A stretch of 64,000 nucleotides of DNA from Nymphaea colorata (GCF_008831285.2 NC_045138.2:2183143-2247142); one strand, 5' to 3'. Shown: positions 11,966-24,140, counted from the first letter of the stretch. Notes: generated by a model from the sequence alone, not told the origin. Translations and numbers: made by a program.

Positions 11966-12968
11966 GTTCATGGTTCTTGCGGGTAAAAGATTTCTCACCC
12001 TTGACTTCTGCTTCTAGAAAAGGTACTCTTCTGTCAAAGTCTGTTCAATTTCCTAACGATGAATCCACTCGCTTGACCATCCACCAAGCATTCCCCTAAT
12101 CTTAGTTTGTACCTGTAATAGTTTAGCCACTATTATATCTATAGCGGTTTAAATGTCATTTTTTTCACCGCTATAGATCTCCATGTAGTGACTATAATCA
12201 TCACTACAAGCTGTTGCGACGTGTATAATGGTGTTTTAGGGGCCCTTGGTCACTGGTACAGCCGTGTGATGTATTCAACTTCAGATAAGATTGATTTGTA
12301 TATATACAAATCTATAATTGTTGTAATTGCTGTCTCTCTCCACCTCCCCCTTGTAAAATGTCAATTATTGTCAAACTCCGAGGACTTTTGCCATTAGTAG
12401 CTCTTGTCAATTCCCAAGAGCCTTGGCTATCATGAACAGCGGTCTTGCCCATGGGGAATGACAAGAGATCGATTTGCATGCATATCTTCGTGGACACAAA
12501 GATACATTTTAGAAATTATAAAGGTATATGTACATTTTAATCTTTTGATATTTTTATAACAGAGGCATTTTAATCATTACAGTTTCCGACGGTCGCACAT
12601 AACCAGCTTCCCAGTTATAAATTCAATTTTTTTAAGAGAATTGCCTACTGCCATGCCCTTTGGGAATGGCGGTGGACATTGCCAACGGCCCAAGGCACGC
12701 CCTTGGGAGTTGAAATGTCAGTTGCTTTTCTGACCATTAGATATTCTGGCTAATGAACATTATGTATAAGATTTAAAATTTTTAAGGGGAACTAACATAA
12801 AAAAAAAAAGAAAAAGAAAAGAAAATTTGTTGAAAAATATCAATAATAAAAATAGAGATTTTTTTGGGGTCTGTGTGGGTAACTGTCCACACATAACTCA
12901 CACATGAGTTTCAAAAACATTCTTGTACTGATTGTCTCCCCCGCTTTTATGTTTTTTTTAGTTCATAC
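9771..12968. other. Intergenic region, no recognised gene
   Basis: A gctcgagctcgag-rich patch lies near 9800-9840. A 31-bp direct duplication (gagtcaagttcttacaactc core) occupies about 9977-10038. About 10425-10480 is distantly related to 34077-34125. TTC runs lie at about 10903-10923 and a GA microsatellite at 11931-11964. About 12123-12193 forms a hairpin (stem core tctatagcggt) typical of a small miniature element. Short open frames at 11.1-11.75 kb match no family I know. Confidence 0.45.
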
Positions 12969-13381
12969 TGTTGGAGCAATTGAAGTTACAGCTGAAGTTG
13001 TGAGTCGTCGCCTGCACAGTAAGTTCACTAGCGACTCCAATGTTCAAGTGAAAAAGTAGCGACTATCCCTGTAGAAAACAACGGAGCAAGAGGAAGAGGA
13101 AGAAAGCAAGAAGAGCAAGTCAGATTTAGGGGTTTCCTTCTAAGGGGCTCCTCACGAATCCTCTTCTCAAGAGAGAGTTTTTAAAACATTAAGCATTGCT
13201 GGGTATAAGTAGCCAGCCCCTTACGTTTTCCCCAAATCCCAACAGCGGTTAGCGTGAGATTTTTTAGGAAAGAATTGAGATAAATATGAACTTTATCTCG
13301 TTGCAGAATTTTTGAGCTAATTTCGTAACTGTAAGGCAGTTACGAGATATCCGGATAGGGCTCAATGGCCACTATCCAACA
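12969..13381 (-). repeat. 3' LTR of the minus-strand Copia element
   Basis: This 413-bp LTR runs from tgttgga to tccaaca (7-bp inverted ends). It is preceded, on the element strand, by a purine-rich tract (core aagtgggaga, just right of 13381). It contains an 11-bp insertion relative to the 5' LTR near 13330 and lacks two bases near 13260. Confidence 0.9.
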
Positions 13382-13546
13382 TCTCCCACTTCGCCATGAG
13401 ACCACCAGTTTGCTTCCACTATATGTGGGTTTCCTTCATTTAACTAGTTACATGGTTTTCCATAATTGGTTTATCCATCGTAACCTAAACTTTATTCAAG
13501 GTTTACAGCGAGGTTTTCCATTCAATGGTTTTTCCTTCGCAACCTT

Positions 13547-16500
13547 TCAAATATATCTTAGCCCCATATGAGCTACATGTTTTGAAAGCATGTCTTCAGA
13601 TATTTCCTTAGTCAAGGGATCGGCTACCATATCATTGGTAGGCAAATAATCAACCGAGATTTCATTTTTCTCAATCATTTCATGAACATAATGGTATTTT
13701 ACCATTATATGTTTACTCTTTGAGCTAACAGCTCTATTCTTCATTAGAGATATTGCTGACTGATTATCACAGTACAGTTGAACTGGTTCATGATCAAAAT
13801 TTAATACCAAATCTTTCAAGAATCGATTTATCCAGACAGCAAAGGTAGTTGCAACATTACATGCTACATACTCTGCTTCTTGAGTGTGCTGAGCAACACA
13901 TCCCTGTTTCTTACAGGACCAAACTATCGCTCCACTTCCAAAGAGGAAAACGTACCCCGAAGTGGATTTATTGTCATCTTTGTAGCATGTAAAATCTGCA
14001 TCGAAATAGCCAACTAAAGTTAGCTCATCTGCTGATAAGACAATTTTAGTCCTTTCGTTCCTTTAATATACTGAAAAATCCTTTTGACTGCTTGCTAATG
14101 AGGCCATCTAGGATTACTTTGATAACGACTTACCAGACCGATGGGAAAGCTTATGTTTGGTCTAGTACAAAGCATTAAATACATCAGACTGCCAACCGCT
14201 TGCGCATACGGAACATTTAATTTTTGTTGTCCTTCACCAGGACAATCACTCTTGCTTAAGTTTGCTCATTTAGCTATACGAGTTCCAATTGGTTTGCAGT
14301 CTAACATATGAAATTTCTTCAACATATAATCAATATATCATTCTTGGCTTAAACTTAGGATTCTTGAGTTTCTATCTCGAGTGATCTTTATTCCTAATAT
14401 ATAGGATGCTTCACCCAAGTCCTTCATTTCGAAGTTCTTATTCAGTCATGTCTTCGTTTTGAATATCATGTCGTTATCATTTCCTGTTAGTAATATGTCA
14501 TCAACATATAATGATAGAATACAGAAAAAACTCCCACTTTTCCAAACATATACACAGTGGTCTAGTTGGTTCGCAACAAACCAAAGTTTTGTAATTGCTT
14601 TGTGAAAAGCAAAATACCACTATCTCGGCGACTATTTCAATCCGTACAACGATTTATTCAGCTTGTACACTTTGTCTTCCTTTTCCTTGATGACGTACCC
14701 CTGTGGTTGAGTCACATATATAGTTTTTTTCAACTCGCCATTTAGGAAAGCAGTCTTCACATCCATCTGACAAATATCCAAGTCATAGAATGCTGCAATA
14801 GCCAAAATTATTCTAATTGATGCAAACTTTACAACCGGCGAATAGGTTTCTGAGTAGTCAATTCATTCCTTTTAAGAAAAACCTTTATCCACCAGTCTAG
14901 CTTTGAATTTTTTTACTGATCAAATAGCTTTATATTTCTTCCTCAGTACCCATTTGCGTCCAATGAGTTTTCTATCATTAGGAAGATCTATTAATTCTCA
15001 AACTTCATTCTTTTCTATGGATTCAATTTCTTCATCCATAGCATTCATCCAATCTGACGATTCATGTGAGCTTATGGCTTCGTCATATGTCAGATTGTTA
15101 GACATTTCATCAATATCTGCTTAATAGCACAGCTCCTCTGCCAGATACACATAATAATCATCCAAATATGAAGGAGGGACTCTAGGTCTTTTATGACCTG
15201 ATAACGTCTGAGATGACGAGGTATTCAAATCAGTTAGTTCATTACCTAACTGATCTTCAGTCGGTTCATTACCTGACTGTTCCTCAGATGATTCCAGTTC
15301 AGTTGGTTCATTGCCTACCTGGTTTCTAGTTGGTTCATTACCAGACTGTTCCTCTGAATAAATCAGATCATCTAGTATATCATTTCGATATTCAACTGGA
15401 TCAATATCTTTATTATTGAGTTCTTCTAAGAACTCTACATCTCTGCTTTCTATAAGTCTCATAGTTGAATGATATAATTTGTAGCCCTTGGATCCTTTTG
15501 GATATCCAATAAATACACATCTTACTGATCTGTTATCTAGTTTATCCATTTTTGGATCTAGAATTTCACGTGTGTTACAGATCCCCATCTCCTCAGATGT
15601 CTCAGATCTGGTTTTACACCAGTCCATCTCTCATAAGGAGTGGTTGGGACTGCTTTGCAGGGTACTTGATTTATTGTATACATAGCTGTCAACACATCTT
15701 CACCCAAAAAAACTTTTTCTAATTGTGCACCTGCCAACATGGATCTCACTATGTTCAAGAGGGTTCTGTTACACCTCTCAACCACACCATTTTGTTGTGG
15801 TGTCCTAGGCATTGTCTTTTGCCTATTAATTCCAAGGTCATTACAGTATTTGAGGAATTCATTAGAAGTGTATTCTCCTCCACGATCAGACCTTACAACT
15901 TTGATATACCTCCCAAATTGTCTCTCGACTTCATATTTGTATTCCTTGAATTTCTCAAGTGCTTTTGACTTGTGTCTAATCAAGTATATATAACCAAATC
16001 TTGAGAAGTCGTCAAAAAATGTTATGAAGTATAACTTGCCACTATGAGTTTGGACTCTAAAAGATCCACAGATATCAGTATGAATTATCTCCAATAGTTC
16101 AGTGGCCCGAATTACTTAAGACGGAAATGGTCTCCTTGTCATCTTTCCATATACACATGACTTGCATTTCGCGAAATCATTTATATTTATGTCAGGTATT
16201 AAACCTTGTTGTGCTAGAGTCTTCATCTTTTTTATGCATATATGGTTTAATCTTTCATGCCATAAGTTTACATTCACACTCATTGTACAATCTAAATAAG
16301 CAGAACTGGAAGCGTCATTCATATCATTAAGCTTGAACATACTATGTTCTTTTACAAATTTTTCATGGAACGTGAACCTTCCATGTTTTCCCACTGCTAC
16401 TTTTCCTGGAATAATGCAAACTTCAAAACCTTTCCCAGTCATTGCGGGAACAGACATAAGATTCTTTCTCATCGAAGGGACATACAAAACCTCATTGAGT

Positions 16501-17617
16501 ACGACACTAGTATCTCCAACATTTAGTCGATATGCCCCAACTCCCATGACGTTACAATATGAGTTGTTTTCCATATAGACCTTGTTTGTTCTAGGACTCA
16601 ATTTTTCTATGTGAATCACACCTTCCGTTGTGTTTGCAATATGACGAGTAGCTCCTAAATCAACCCACCAACCAGTCAAATCCCCATCTGCAAACAAACA
16701 TTTTGACACAACACAGATGACTTCTCTGTCAGAGTCTCCTTGCGGCTTCCTCCTGTTGTTGTGGTCCTGACCATTGTTATCTTTCTTATTCGGGAATTTC
16801 GTCCTGTAGCTCTTCCTGATATGTCCAGGCTTTCCGCATCTGTAGCATTTCACTACAATTCCTTGAGATTTCTTAGTACCTACAAAATTGCCCTTAAACT
16901 TGCCATCGTTTCGATTTTTAAATTGTTTGGATCTTACGGACACATGATACTAGCAGGTTTACCCTGGACTGTCATCAGTTCTGCATTCTTTCTCTTGGCC
17001 AGACGTTGTTGTTGTAAAGCTAACTGTATAGAAAGCTTTTCTAAAGTAAGATTATCAAATTGAAGACTCAAGACAGTAACTGCCATATCCCAAGAAGGAG
17101 GTAGGCTGTTCAGGATTGTGCTAATCTGCATATTGTCAGATATAACATTCCTTACTACGGCTAAATCTTTAGCCATGACCAACAACTTATTAACATGGTC
17201 CATTACATTGTCTGACTCTTTCATCCTATAGAAATTATACTGTTCTAACAGTAATTGTACGTGCAACACAGTAGTGGTGTTCTATTTGGAAGATATAGTA
17301 TCAAACATTTCCTTAGCCGTTGGACAATCCTCAAATACCCTAATTTGATCATCTTCCATGAAAGTTAACATGATGGTTTTAGCCATTTGGTCATCAGAGG
17401 TAAATGACTCATGTGCCTTTCTTTCCTCATCTGTAGGTTTATCTCCTAAAGAGGGAGAAGGCTGGTTGATCACATAAATGAGTCTTTCCAAAGTCAAGCC
17501 CAACATTATCCTACGTTTCCATGCATGAAAATTTGTCCCATTTAATTTATCAGTCTTAGCTAATTTAGAGGCTCCCACTCTTGATGTCATTTCTAAGTTA
17601 ATTTCCCATGGCAAGTA
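13547..17617 (-). pseudogene. Decayed Copia gag-pol
   Basis: Minus-strand translation gives, in order: Gag (17614-16934, with an in-frame stop near 17282), a zinc knuckle CYRCGKPGHIRKSY whose last Cys is replaced by Tyr, a protease site reading DLGAT instead of DSGAT, and a GAG-pre-integrase zinc-type region. Integrase follows, with TDICGSF, SDRGGEY and QQNGVVER (35 residues between the last two catalytic acids). Reverse-transcriptase blocks (KARLV.KGF, MDVKTAFLNGEL) are crossed by several stops, and RNase H ends in YCDNQSAISL and DPLTKEIS. Frame changes occur near 16940 and 15600. A short repeated motif (EEQSGNEPT) lies between integrase and reverse transcriptase. The reading frame is too damaged to act; it is perhaps of the Tork/TAR group, which I am not sure of. 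Confidence 0.9.
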
Positions 17618-17639
17618 AAGGACAATAATGACAAAAGGG

Positions 17640-18762
17640 AAAAAATCACAATAAATATCACATCAATTGATCTTAAAGAAAGTATTTTATAGCATGTACA
17701 TCAATCTCAAACAACATTTTAAAATAATATTTAGAACAATAGGACTTTGGATTAAATACATAACTCTTTTCAGAGTTATTTTCAAAACCCTTCTTTTACA
17801 ATTTCTAACAAGCTTGAGGGTGTCTCTATGAAATTCTCATAAAATCGTGGTTTCCTACTGAAATTGCAAAATAATTTTTCAGAACCCTCTTTTAGTAATT
17901 TCTAATAATTTTAGGGTACCCAAAAGCAATTTCTTATAAACTTCCCGGTTTCTGTTGAAATTAACTTTCCCGAGCCTCTTTTTGAAAAACTTTTTAGCAA
18001 AAATGTTGTGGCTTTAATTTTTGAGAAATGTAACACCCTTTTTGGAAAAAGTGCATAAATAATGGACTGTATTTGTAATTTTTGAATTTTGACTATAAAA
18101 ACCCCCTTTTCACCCGTTTTCTCTCATTTTCTCTTTCGTCGTCTTTCTCCTCACCGAGAGACCGACTTCCCTCTCAAGAAACCCTAGCCAAGGGTTCCGC
18201 CTCCCTCCTCACTACTGCTTCTGTAACCACCGCCACCGAGAGAAGGCCATCCACCTTCATTTCTACCGCACAGACGACTGCAGGAGTCGAGTTCGTTTTG
18301 CAGAGGGCGTCTAAGGCCGCTTTTGCTGAAACTGGCTCGATTCCACTTCTGTCGTTTGACGTTTTCGGCCACGGCCTCCTTTGCGCTTGTGTTGTCTTCG
18401 CTGTGAGGAAGACAAGCTCCCCACAACCAGCAGTAGATAAACTGCATGATGGTCTAGTGGTCTCAGAGGACGGACAGGAAGAAGTTTGCAAGGCATCAAA
18501 CGCCGTCTTCCTCCTCTACCCATGTTGCCTTCCTTTTACTAGAATGAGGAAAAAGCTCCGCATCTGGCACGAAGAGGTGATTGGAACTCCGGCCCGAAGG
18601 GCAACTGATTTCTGATCGTTATAGAAAACAGGAAGCAGAGGATTCCGTGGTTTTAAAACAAAGATGAGATCTCTTTAAAATAGGCAAAACAGAGAGAGAG
18701 CACAGGCACCAAAGAGGAAGGAGACACATTTGAACACAGTGGAGTTTTCGTCTGTAACAGAG
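17640..18762 (-). other. Proximal untranslated leader of the Copia element with promoter-like insert
   Basis: This lies between gag and the 557-bp array. About 17779-17990 holds three imperfect copies of a roughly 90-95 bp sequence (landmark cagaaccctctttt). About 18090-18640 is compositionally different: on the plus strand it has TATAAA at 18095-18100, a CT-rich stretch, and the telo-box-like AAACCCTAG at 18179-18187, all typical of a plant gene promoter and 5' UTR. It is antisense to the retrotransposon and may be captured host sequence. Frames here do not match a known protein. Confidence 0.5.
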
Positions 18763-19238
18763 GATTCACAAACAGAAATCCAGATTAAGGTTCTATGATT
18801 CATTCCATCCTTCTCCTTTATTTATTTTGGGTCTTTGAATGTCGAGCAGAGCAGGCTCTGCCTCCTGTGCTACTGTTTGTCAGAGACGCAGGTCAAAACA
18901 AAATTTACTCTAGCAGTGGAGTTCTTTATGGACAGATCGTCTACGTGGGTCCAAAAAAAAAAATTTACAGAGCCGTTGGGCTCAATCCTGGTCTCAGTCT
19001 CTCGCAGACACAGAGAATAAAAGCATAATATATAGAATAGAGGATTTCATACCCAATCAATACTATCATGTTTCATGCTTGAACTCAGTGTAGTCTAGTA
19101 TGCTTTATTTTTAGTAAATAGATCACAGCATGATACATGCATGATGCACAGACGAGACACATGCTTCACAGTAGTATAATCTGCACAGGCACAGGCACCA
19201 CAGTAGTCAAAATCACTTACTAGTGTTCGATAGAGATG

Positions 19239-19250
19239 GCTCTGATACCA
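19239..19250 (-). promoter_or_regulatory. Duplicated primer-binding site, unit 1
   Basis: Minus strand tggtatcagagc, complementary to the 3' end of plant initiator tRNA-Met. It is followed on plus by a 68-bp LTR-tail copy (19252-19319). Identical sites lie at 19796-19807, 20353-20364, 20910-20921 and 21467-21478. The site that adjoins the real LTR is at 22024-22035. Confidence 0.85.
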
Positions 19251-22023
19251 CTGTTGGATCAATTGAAGTTACAGCGGAAGTTGCGAGTCGTCGCCTGCGC
19301 AGTAAGTTCACCAGCTGCTGATTCACAAACAGAAATCCAGATTAAGGTTCTATGTTTCATTCCATCCTTCTCCTTTATTTATTTTGGGTCTTTGAATGTC
19401 GAGCAGAGCAGGCTCTGCCTCCTGTGCTACCGTTTGTCAGAGACGCAGGTCAAAACAAAATTTACTCTAGCAGTGGAGTTCTTTATGGACAGATCGTCTA
19501 CGTGGGTCCAAAAAAAAAAATTTACAGAGCCGTTGGGCTCAATCCTGGTCTCAGTCTCTCGCAGACACAGAGAATAAAAGCATAATATATAGAATAGAGG
19601 ATTTCATACCCAATCAATACTATCATGTTTCATGCTTGAACTCAGTGTAGTCTAGTATGCTTTATTTTTAGTAAATAGATCACAGCATGATACATGCATG
19701 ATGCACAGACGAGACACATGCTTCACAGTAGTATAATCTGCACAGGCACAGGCACCACAGTAGTCAAAATCACTTACTAGTGTTCGATAGAGATGGCTCT
19801 GATACCACTGTTGGATCAATTGAAGTTACAGCGGAAGTTGCGAGTCGTCGCCTGCGCAGTAAGTTCACCAGCTGCTGATTCACAAACAGAAATCCAGATT
19901 AAGGTTCTATGTTTCATTCCATCCTTCTCCTTTATTTATTTTGGGTCTTTGAATGTCGAGCAGAGCAGGCTCTGCCTCCTGTGCTACCGTTTGTCAGAGA
20001 CGCAGGTCAAAACAAAATTTACTCTAGCAGTGGAGTTCTTTATGGACAGATCGTCTACGTGGGTCCAAAAAAAAAAATTTACAGAGCCGTTGGGCTCAAT
20101 CCTGGTCTCAGTCTCTCGCAGACACAGAGAATAAAAGCATAATATATAGAATAGAGGATTTCATACCCAATCAATACTATCATGTTTCATGCTTGAACTC
20201 AGTGTAGTCTAGTATGCTTTATTTTTAGTAAATAGATCACAGCATGATACATGCATGATGCACAGACGAGACACATGCTTCACAGTAGTATAATCTGCAC
20301 AGGCACAGGCACCACAGTAGTCAAAATCACTTACTAGTGTTCGATAGAGATGGCTCTGATACCACTATTGGATCAATTGAAGTTACAGCGGAAGTTGCGA
20401 GTCGTCGCCTGCGCAGTAAGTTCACCAGCTGTTGATTCACAAACAGAAATCCAGATTAAGGTTCTATGTTTCATTCCATCCTTCTCCTTTATTTATTTTG
20501 GGTCTTTGAATGTCGAGCAGAGCAGGCTCTGCCTCCTGTGCTACCGTTTGTCAGAGACGCAGGTCAAAACAAAATTTACTCTAGCAGTGGAGTTCTTTAT
20601 GGACAGATCGTCTACGTGGGTCCAAAAAAAAAAATTTACAGAGCCGTTGGGCTCAATCCTGGTCTCAGTCTCTCGCAGACACAGAGAATAAAAGCATAAT
20701 ATATAGAATAGAGGATTTCATACCCAATCAATACTATCATGTTTCATGCTTGAACTCAGTGTAGTCTAGTATGCTTTATTTTTAGTAAATAGATCACAGC
20801 ATGATACATGCATGATGCACAGACGAGACACATGCTTCACAGTAGTATAATCTGCACAGGCACAGGCACCACAGTAGTCAAAATCACTTACTAGTGTTCG
20901 ATAGAGATGGCTCTGATACCACTGTTGGATCAATTGAAGTTACAGCGGAAGTTGCGAGTCGTCGCCTGCGCAGTAAGTTCACCAGCTGCTGATTCACAAA
21001 CAGAAATCCAGATTAAGGTTCTATGTTTCATTCCATCCTTCTCCTTTATTTATTTTGGGTCTTTGAATGTCGAGCAGAGCAGGCTCTGCCTCCTGTGCTA
21101 CCGTTTGTCAGAGACGCAGGTCAAAACAAAATTTACTCTAGCAGTGGAGTTCTTTATGGACAGATCGTCTACGTGGGTCCAAAAAAAAAAATTTACAGAG
21201 CCGTTGGGCTCAATCCTGGTCTCAGTCTCTCGCAGACACAGAGAATAAAAGCATAATATATAGAATAGAGGATTTCATACCCAATCAATACTATCATGTT
21301 TCATGCTTGAACTCAGTGTAGTCTAGTATGCTTTATTTTTAGTAAATAGATCACAGCATGATACATGCATGATGCACAGACGAGACACATGCTTCACAGT
21401 AGTATAATCTGCACAGGCACAGGCACCACAGTAGTCAAAATCACTTACTAGTGTTCGATAGAGATGGCTCTGATACCACTATTGGATCAATTGAAGTTAC
21501 AGCGGAAGTTGCGAGTCGTCGCCTGCGCAGTAAGTTCACCAGCTGTTGATTCACAAACAGAAATCCAGATTAAGGTTCTATGTTTCATTCCATCCTTCTC
21601 CTTTATTTATTTTGGGTCTTTGAATGTCGAGCAGAGCAGGCTCTGCCTCCTGTGCTACCGTTTGTCAGAGACGCAGGTCAAAACAAAATTTACTCTAGCA
21701 GTGGAGTTCTTTATGGACAGATCGTCTACGTGGGTCCAAAAAAAAAAATTTACAGAGCCGTTGGGCTCAATCCTGGTCTCAGTCTCTCGCAGACACAGAT
21801 AATAAAAGCATAATATATAGAATAGAGGATTTCATACCCAATCAATACTATCATGTTTCATGCTTGAACTCAGTGTAGTCTAGTATGCTTTATTTTTAGT
21901 AAATAGATCACAGCATGATACATGCATGATGCACAGACGAGACACATGCTTCACAGTAGTATAATCTGCATAGGCACAGGCACCACAGTAGTCAAAATCA
22001 CTTACTAGTGTTCGATAGAGATG

Positions 22024-22035
22024 GCTCTGATACCA
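22024..22035 (-). promoter_or_regulatory. Primer-binding site next to the 5' LTR
   Basis: The sequence tggtatcagagc on the minus strand is one base from the LTR end at 22037. In Copia elements it primes minus-strand DNA synthesis from initiator tRNA-Met. This is the copy in the expected position; five further copies lie downstream in the element. Confidence 0.88.
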
Positions 22036-22036
22036 C

Positions 22037-22440
22037 TGTTGGACCAATTGAAGTTACAGCGGAAGTTGCGAGTCATCGCCTGCGCAGTAAGTTCACCAGC
22101 TGCTCCAGTGTTCAAGTGAAGAAGTAGCGACTATCCCTGTAGAAAACAACTGAGCAAGAGGAAGAGGAAAAAAGCAAGAAGAGCAAGTCAGATTTAGGGG
22201 TTTCCTTCTAAGGGGCTCCTCACGAATCCTCTTCTCAAGAGAGAGTTTTTAAAGCATTAAGCATTGCTGGGTATAAGTAGCCAGCCCCTTAGGTTTTCCC
22301 CAAATCCCGGCAGCGGTTAGCGTGAGAGATTTTTTAGGAAAAGGTTGAGATAAATATGAACTTTATCTTGTTGCAAAATTTTTGAGCTAATCTCGCAGTT
22401 ACGAGATATCCGGATAGGGCTCAATGGCCACTATCCAACA
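22037..22440 (-). repeat. 5' LTR of the minus-strand Copia element
   Basis: 404 bp from tgttgga to tccaaca, followed on plus by the catac target duplication. Its first 68 bp on plus (22037-22104) form the end of the sixth 557-bp unit; beyond 22104 it is single copy and matches the 3' LTR. Confidence 0.9.
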
Positions 22441-22445
22441 CATAC

Positions 22446-23207
22446 CCCTCCATAGGACAAAGTGATTCTTCCAAAACAAGAAGCTTGTTGGGTGCCCGAA
22501 TCATGGTTCGTGCCATAGTTCTCATTTCTAAAGTTTGCACACTGTTCCAAGGAGATCAAGTCTCAGGTCACCGTTGTCTTGTGCATGAAAGTGAATTATA
22601 TTTTCTCGATCGGATGATATAACACCACTAAAGTTGTGGTTTTTTTTACTCGACTCGAATTGAAGCAGCCAAGGGACGGAACCCCAGTAGAACACTATCG
22701 AAGGATTTTTTACTTGATTCAACCACATGAAGCTTTGGCTCGCATGAGTACTGATGTTCCTTGAACTCTAGGAGGGGGCATGTTGGGTGTTTGGTTAACT
22801 CGAAGACCATCGTGTTCTTAGAGCACATGTACCTTTGACATGTGCATTAAGTTCATGTTCTTAATTCGGAAATTAATATGGAGTGTTTATGTCCAGAATT
22901 TGATTGTTATATTTAAAAGCAATATCTGTATGTACATCATGTTATTTAAAACAAAAACAACGTACTTTTTTATCACATGAACATGCGTTCCATGAACAAT
23001 GTGTTTTTCTTATCAATTGTGGTCGAAGTCACATGGCACTTCAATAAAGTCTAAAAGTAGGTTCTTGATACACTTGAGTACTTTTTACGAGGATGTTCAT
23101 CCAATTTGCTTAATTTTTTTAGCTAATTTTTCATTCTGTTTTTTAGAGTTATTGTTCAACAACTTGTAACATTTTTTATTTTTATCACTTGTTTATCTAA
23201 ATATTGC

Positions 23208-23276
<69 letters not shown>

Positions 23277-24140
23277 CACCTGTATACCCACATTTTCTAA
23301 AGTTATCATATGTGTATTTGTATCTGTATCTACATACCAGTGCCCAAAGTATACCCGTACCATATATGAGTTTGAACCTAGCTTAATTAGGGTATTCAAG
23401 TTTGGGTTGTTTAATATGAACGGTAGTGGAGCTTAGATTGTTCATGCAAATAAACAACTGAAATGTAATGAGCTAACGTTTTCGAGCTCGGTCTCGATCT
23501 CTTTGATTTGCCATGAAGACTTGATGAAAATTGGGGAAAAAAAGGTCCACCATGAAGTTGAAGGTGGACTCGAATTTGTAACCATTTTATTGAAAAAGGA
23601 GGAATATTAACCTCTGCAAAATTGTTTTAAATAACTTGTTTTAGGTGTTTATATAAGAGAATTGTACTCTGAAACTGAGTATTTCATGCATATCCTCCAA
23701 TAGAAACTCAGTACTGTGCATGGAGCAGAGTTCGCGGAAAGCAAATTCTTGATCTTAGTGTCTCTCTCTCTCTCTCCCCCCACAGCAGAAGTGATGCAGG
23801 TGGTCCGGACGGAGGAGAAGATGAAGATGTCTGAGAAATGTTGGTCAGTTTAAGATGCAATTTAGCTTTCTATCACTGCGTTTTACGTTACTGAGAGAGC
23901 ACGTGATCGTTAAGCCTCTGATCATCCTGAGTGCGTTTCCATGAACAATGAACATCAATCGATAAAATAGAGGCACTCTTATTGCAAAATCTGGACTGCA
24001 TCTAAGAACTGATGATCAAGAACTAAGACTTTGATCATATATGTGCCCTGAATTTCAAAATGCAATGATGATCTGATCATAATTAGGATGAACTATGAGA
24101 ATGGTCAAGAGATATTGATCACAGGTAGGGAATATGATCA
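22446..24140. other. Intergenic region downstream of the CRP gene
   Basis: About 22450-22520 is related to 45850-45930 and 63870-63930. A compound TA/GA microsatellite lies at 23212-23276. Near 23760-23850 a CT-rich tract ends in an acceptor-like cag followed by a short purine-rich open frame, possibly an exon relic, but no family is recognised. Overlapping minus-strand frames at 22.5-22.8 kb match nothing I know. Confidence 0.45.
23212..23276. repeat. Compound TA/GA microsatellite
   Basis: About 20 TA units followed directly by about 12 GA units. Nothing else is encoded. Confidence 0.95.

Larger units (their letters stand above)
18763..22104 (-). repeat. Six exact 557-bp tandem units, each repeating the LTR tail, primer site and leader
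   Basis: Units start at 18763, 19320, 19877, 20434, 20991 and 21548, all of exactly 557 bp, and are nearly identical. On the element strand each unit contains the last 68 bp of the 5' LTR, one base, the 12-base primer site and about 476 bp of leader. The sixth unit's LTR tail is the true LTR (22037-22104). Only a few variants separate the units, whereas the two LTRs differ by roughly 5%, so the array was amplified or homogenised after insertion. Open frames of 113 and 77 codons on plus are a by-product of the repetition. Confidence 0.95.
12969..22440 (-). mobile_element. Degenerate Ty1/Copia LTR retrotransposon with an expanded leader
   Basis: Two LTRs (12969-13381 and 22037-22440) start TGTTGGA and end TCCAACA. 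The perfect 5-bp duplication catac flanks the element (12964-12968 and 22441-22445). On the minus strand the order is 5' LTR, primer site, long leader, gag, protease, integrase, reverse transcriptase, RNase H, polypurine tract and 3' LTR, which is the Copia order. Stops and frameshifts make it non-autonomous. By eye the LTRs differ at about 22 of 400 positions plus two indels, so this insertion is clearly older than the 54.8-kb element. Its 9.5-kb length is due mainly to the 557-bp tandem array in the leader. Confidence 0.92.

Noticed and set aside
15739-16578. Plus-strand frames across the Copia integrase region
   Set aside because: Shadows of the minus-strand gag-pol.
18082-18615. 177-codon plus-strand frame in the Copia leader
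   Set aside because: Its ATG lies upstream of the TATA-like box, other frames are open in the same GC-rich stretch, and no domain is recognised.
19236-21813. Repeated 113- and 77-codon open frames on the plus strand of the 557-bp units
   Set aside because: They are antisense to the element, span the LTR tail and primer site, match no protein, and are repeated only because the DNA is.
19239-22035. tRNA gene because of the gctctgatacca sequence
   Set aside because: Only the 12-base primer-complementary stretch is present; no tRNA body or cloverleaf follows.
18763-22104. CRISPR-like or centromeric satellite interpretation of the 557-bp array
   Set aside because: Units are contiguous without spacers and contain LTR and primer-site sequence, so they belong to the retrotransposon.
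22528-22828. Two overlapping minus-strand frames of 60-66 codons next to the Copia insertion
   Set aside because: Different frames, no recognised domain, and no splice signals joining them.
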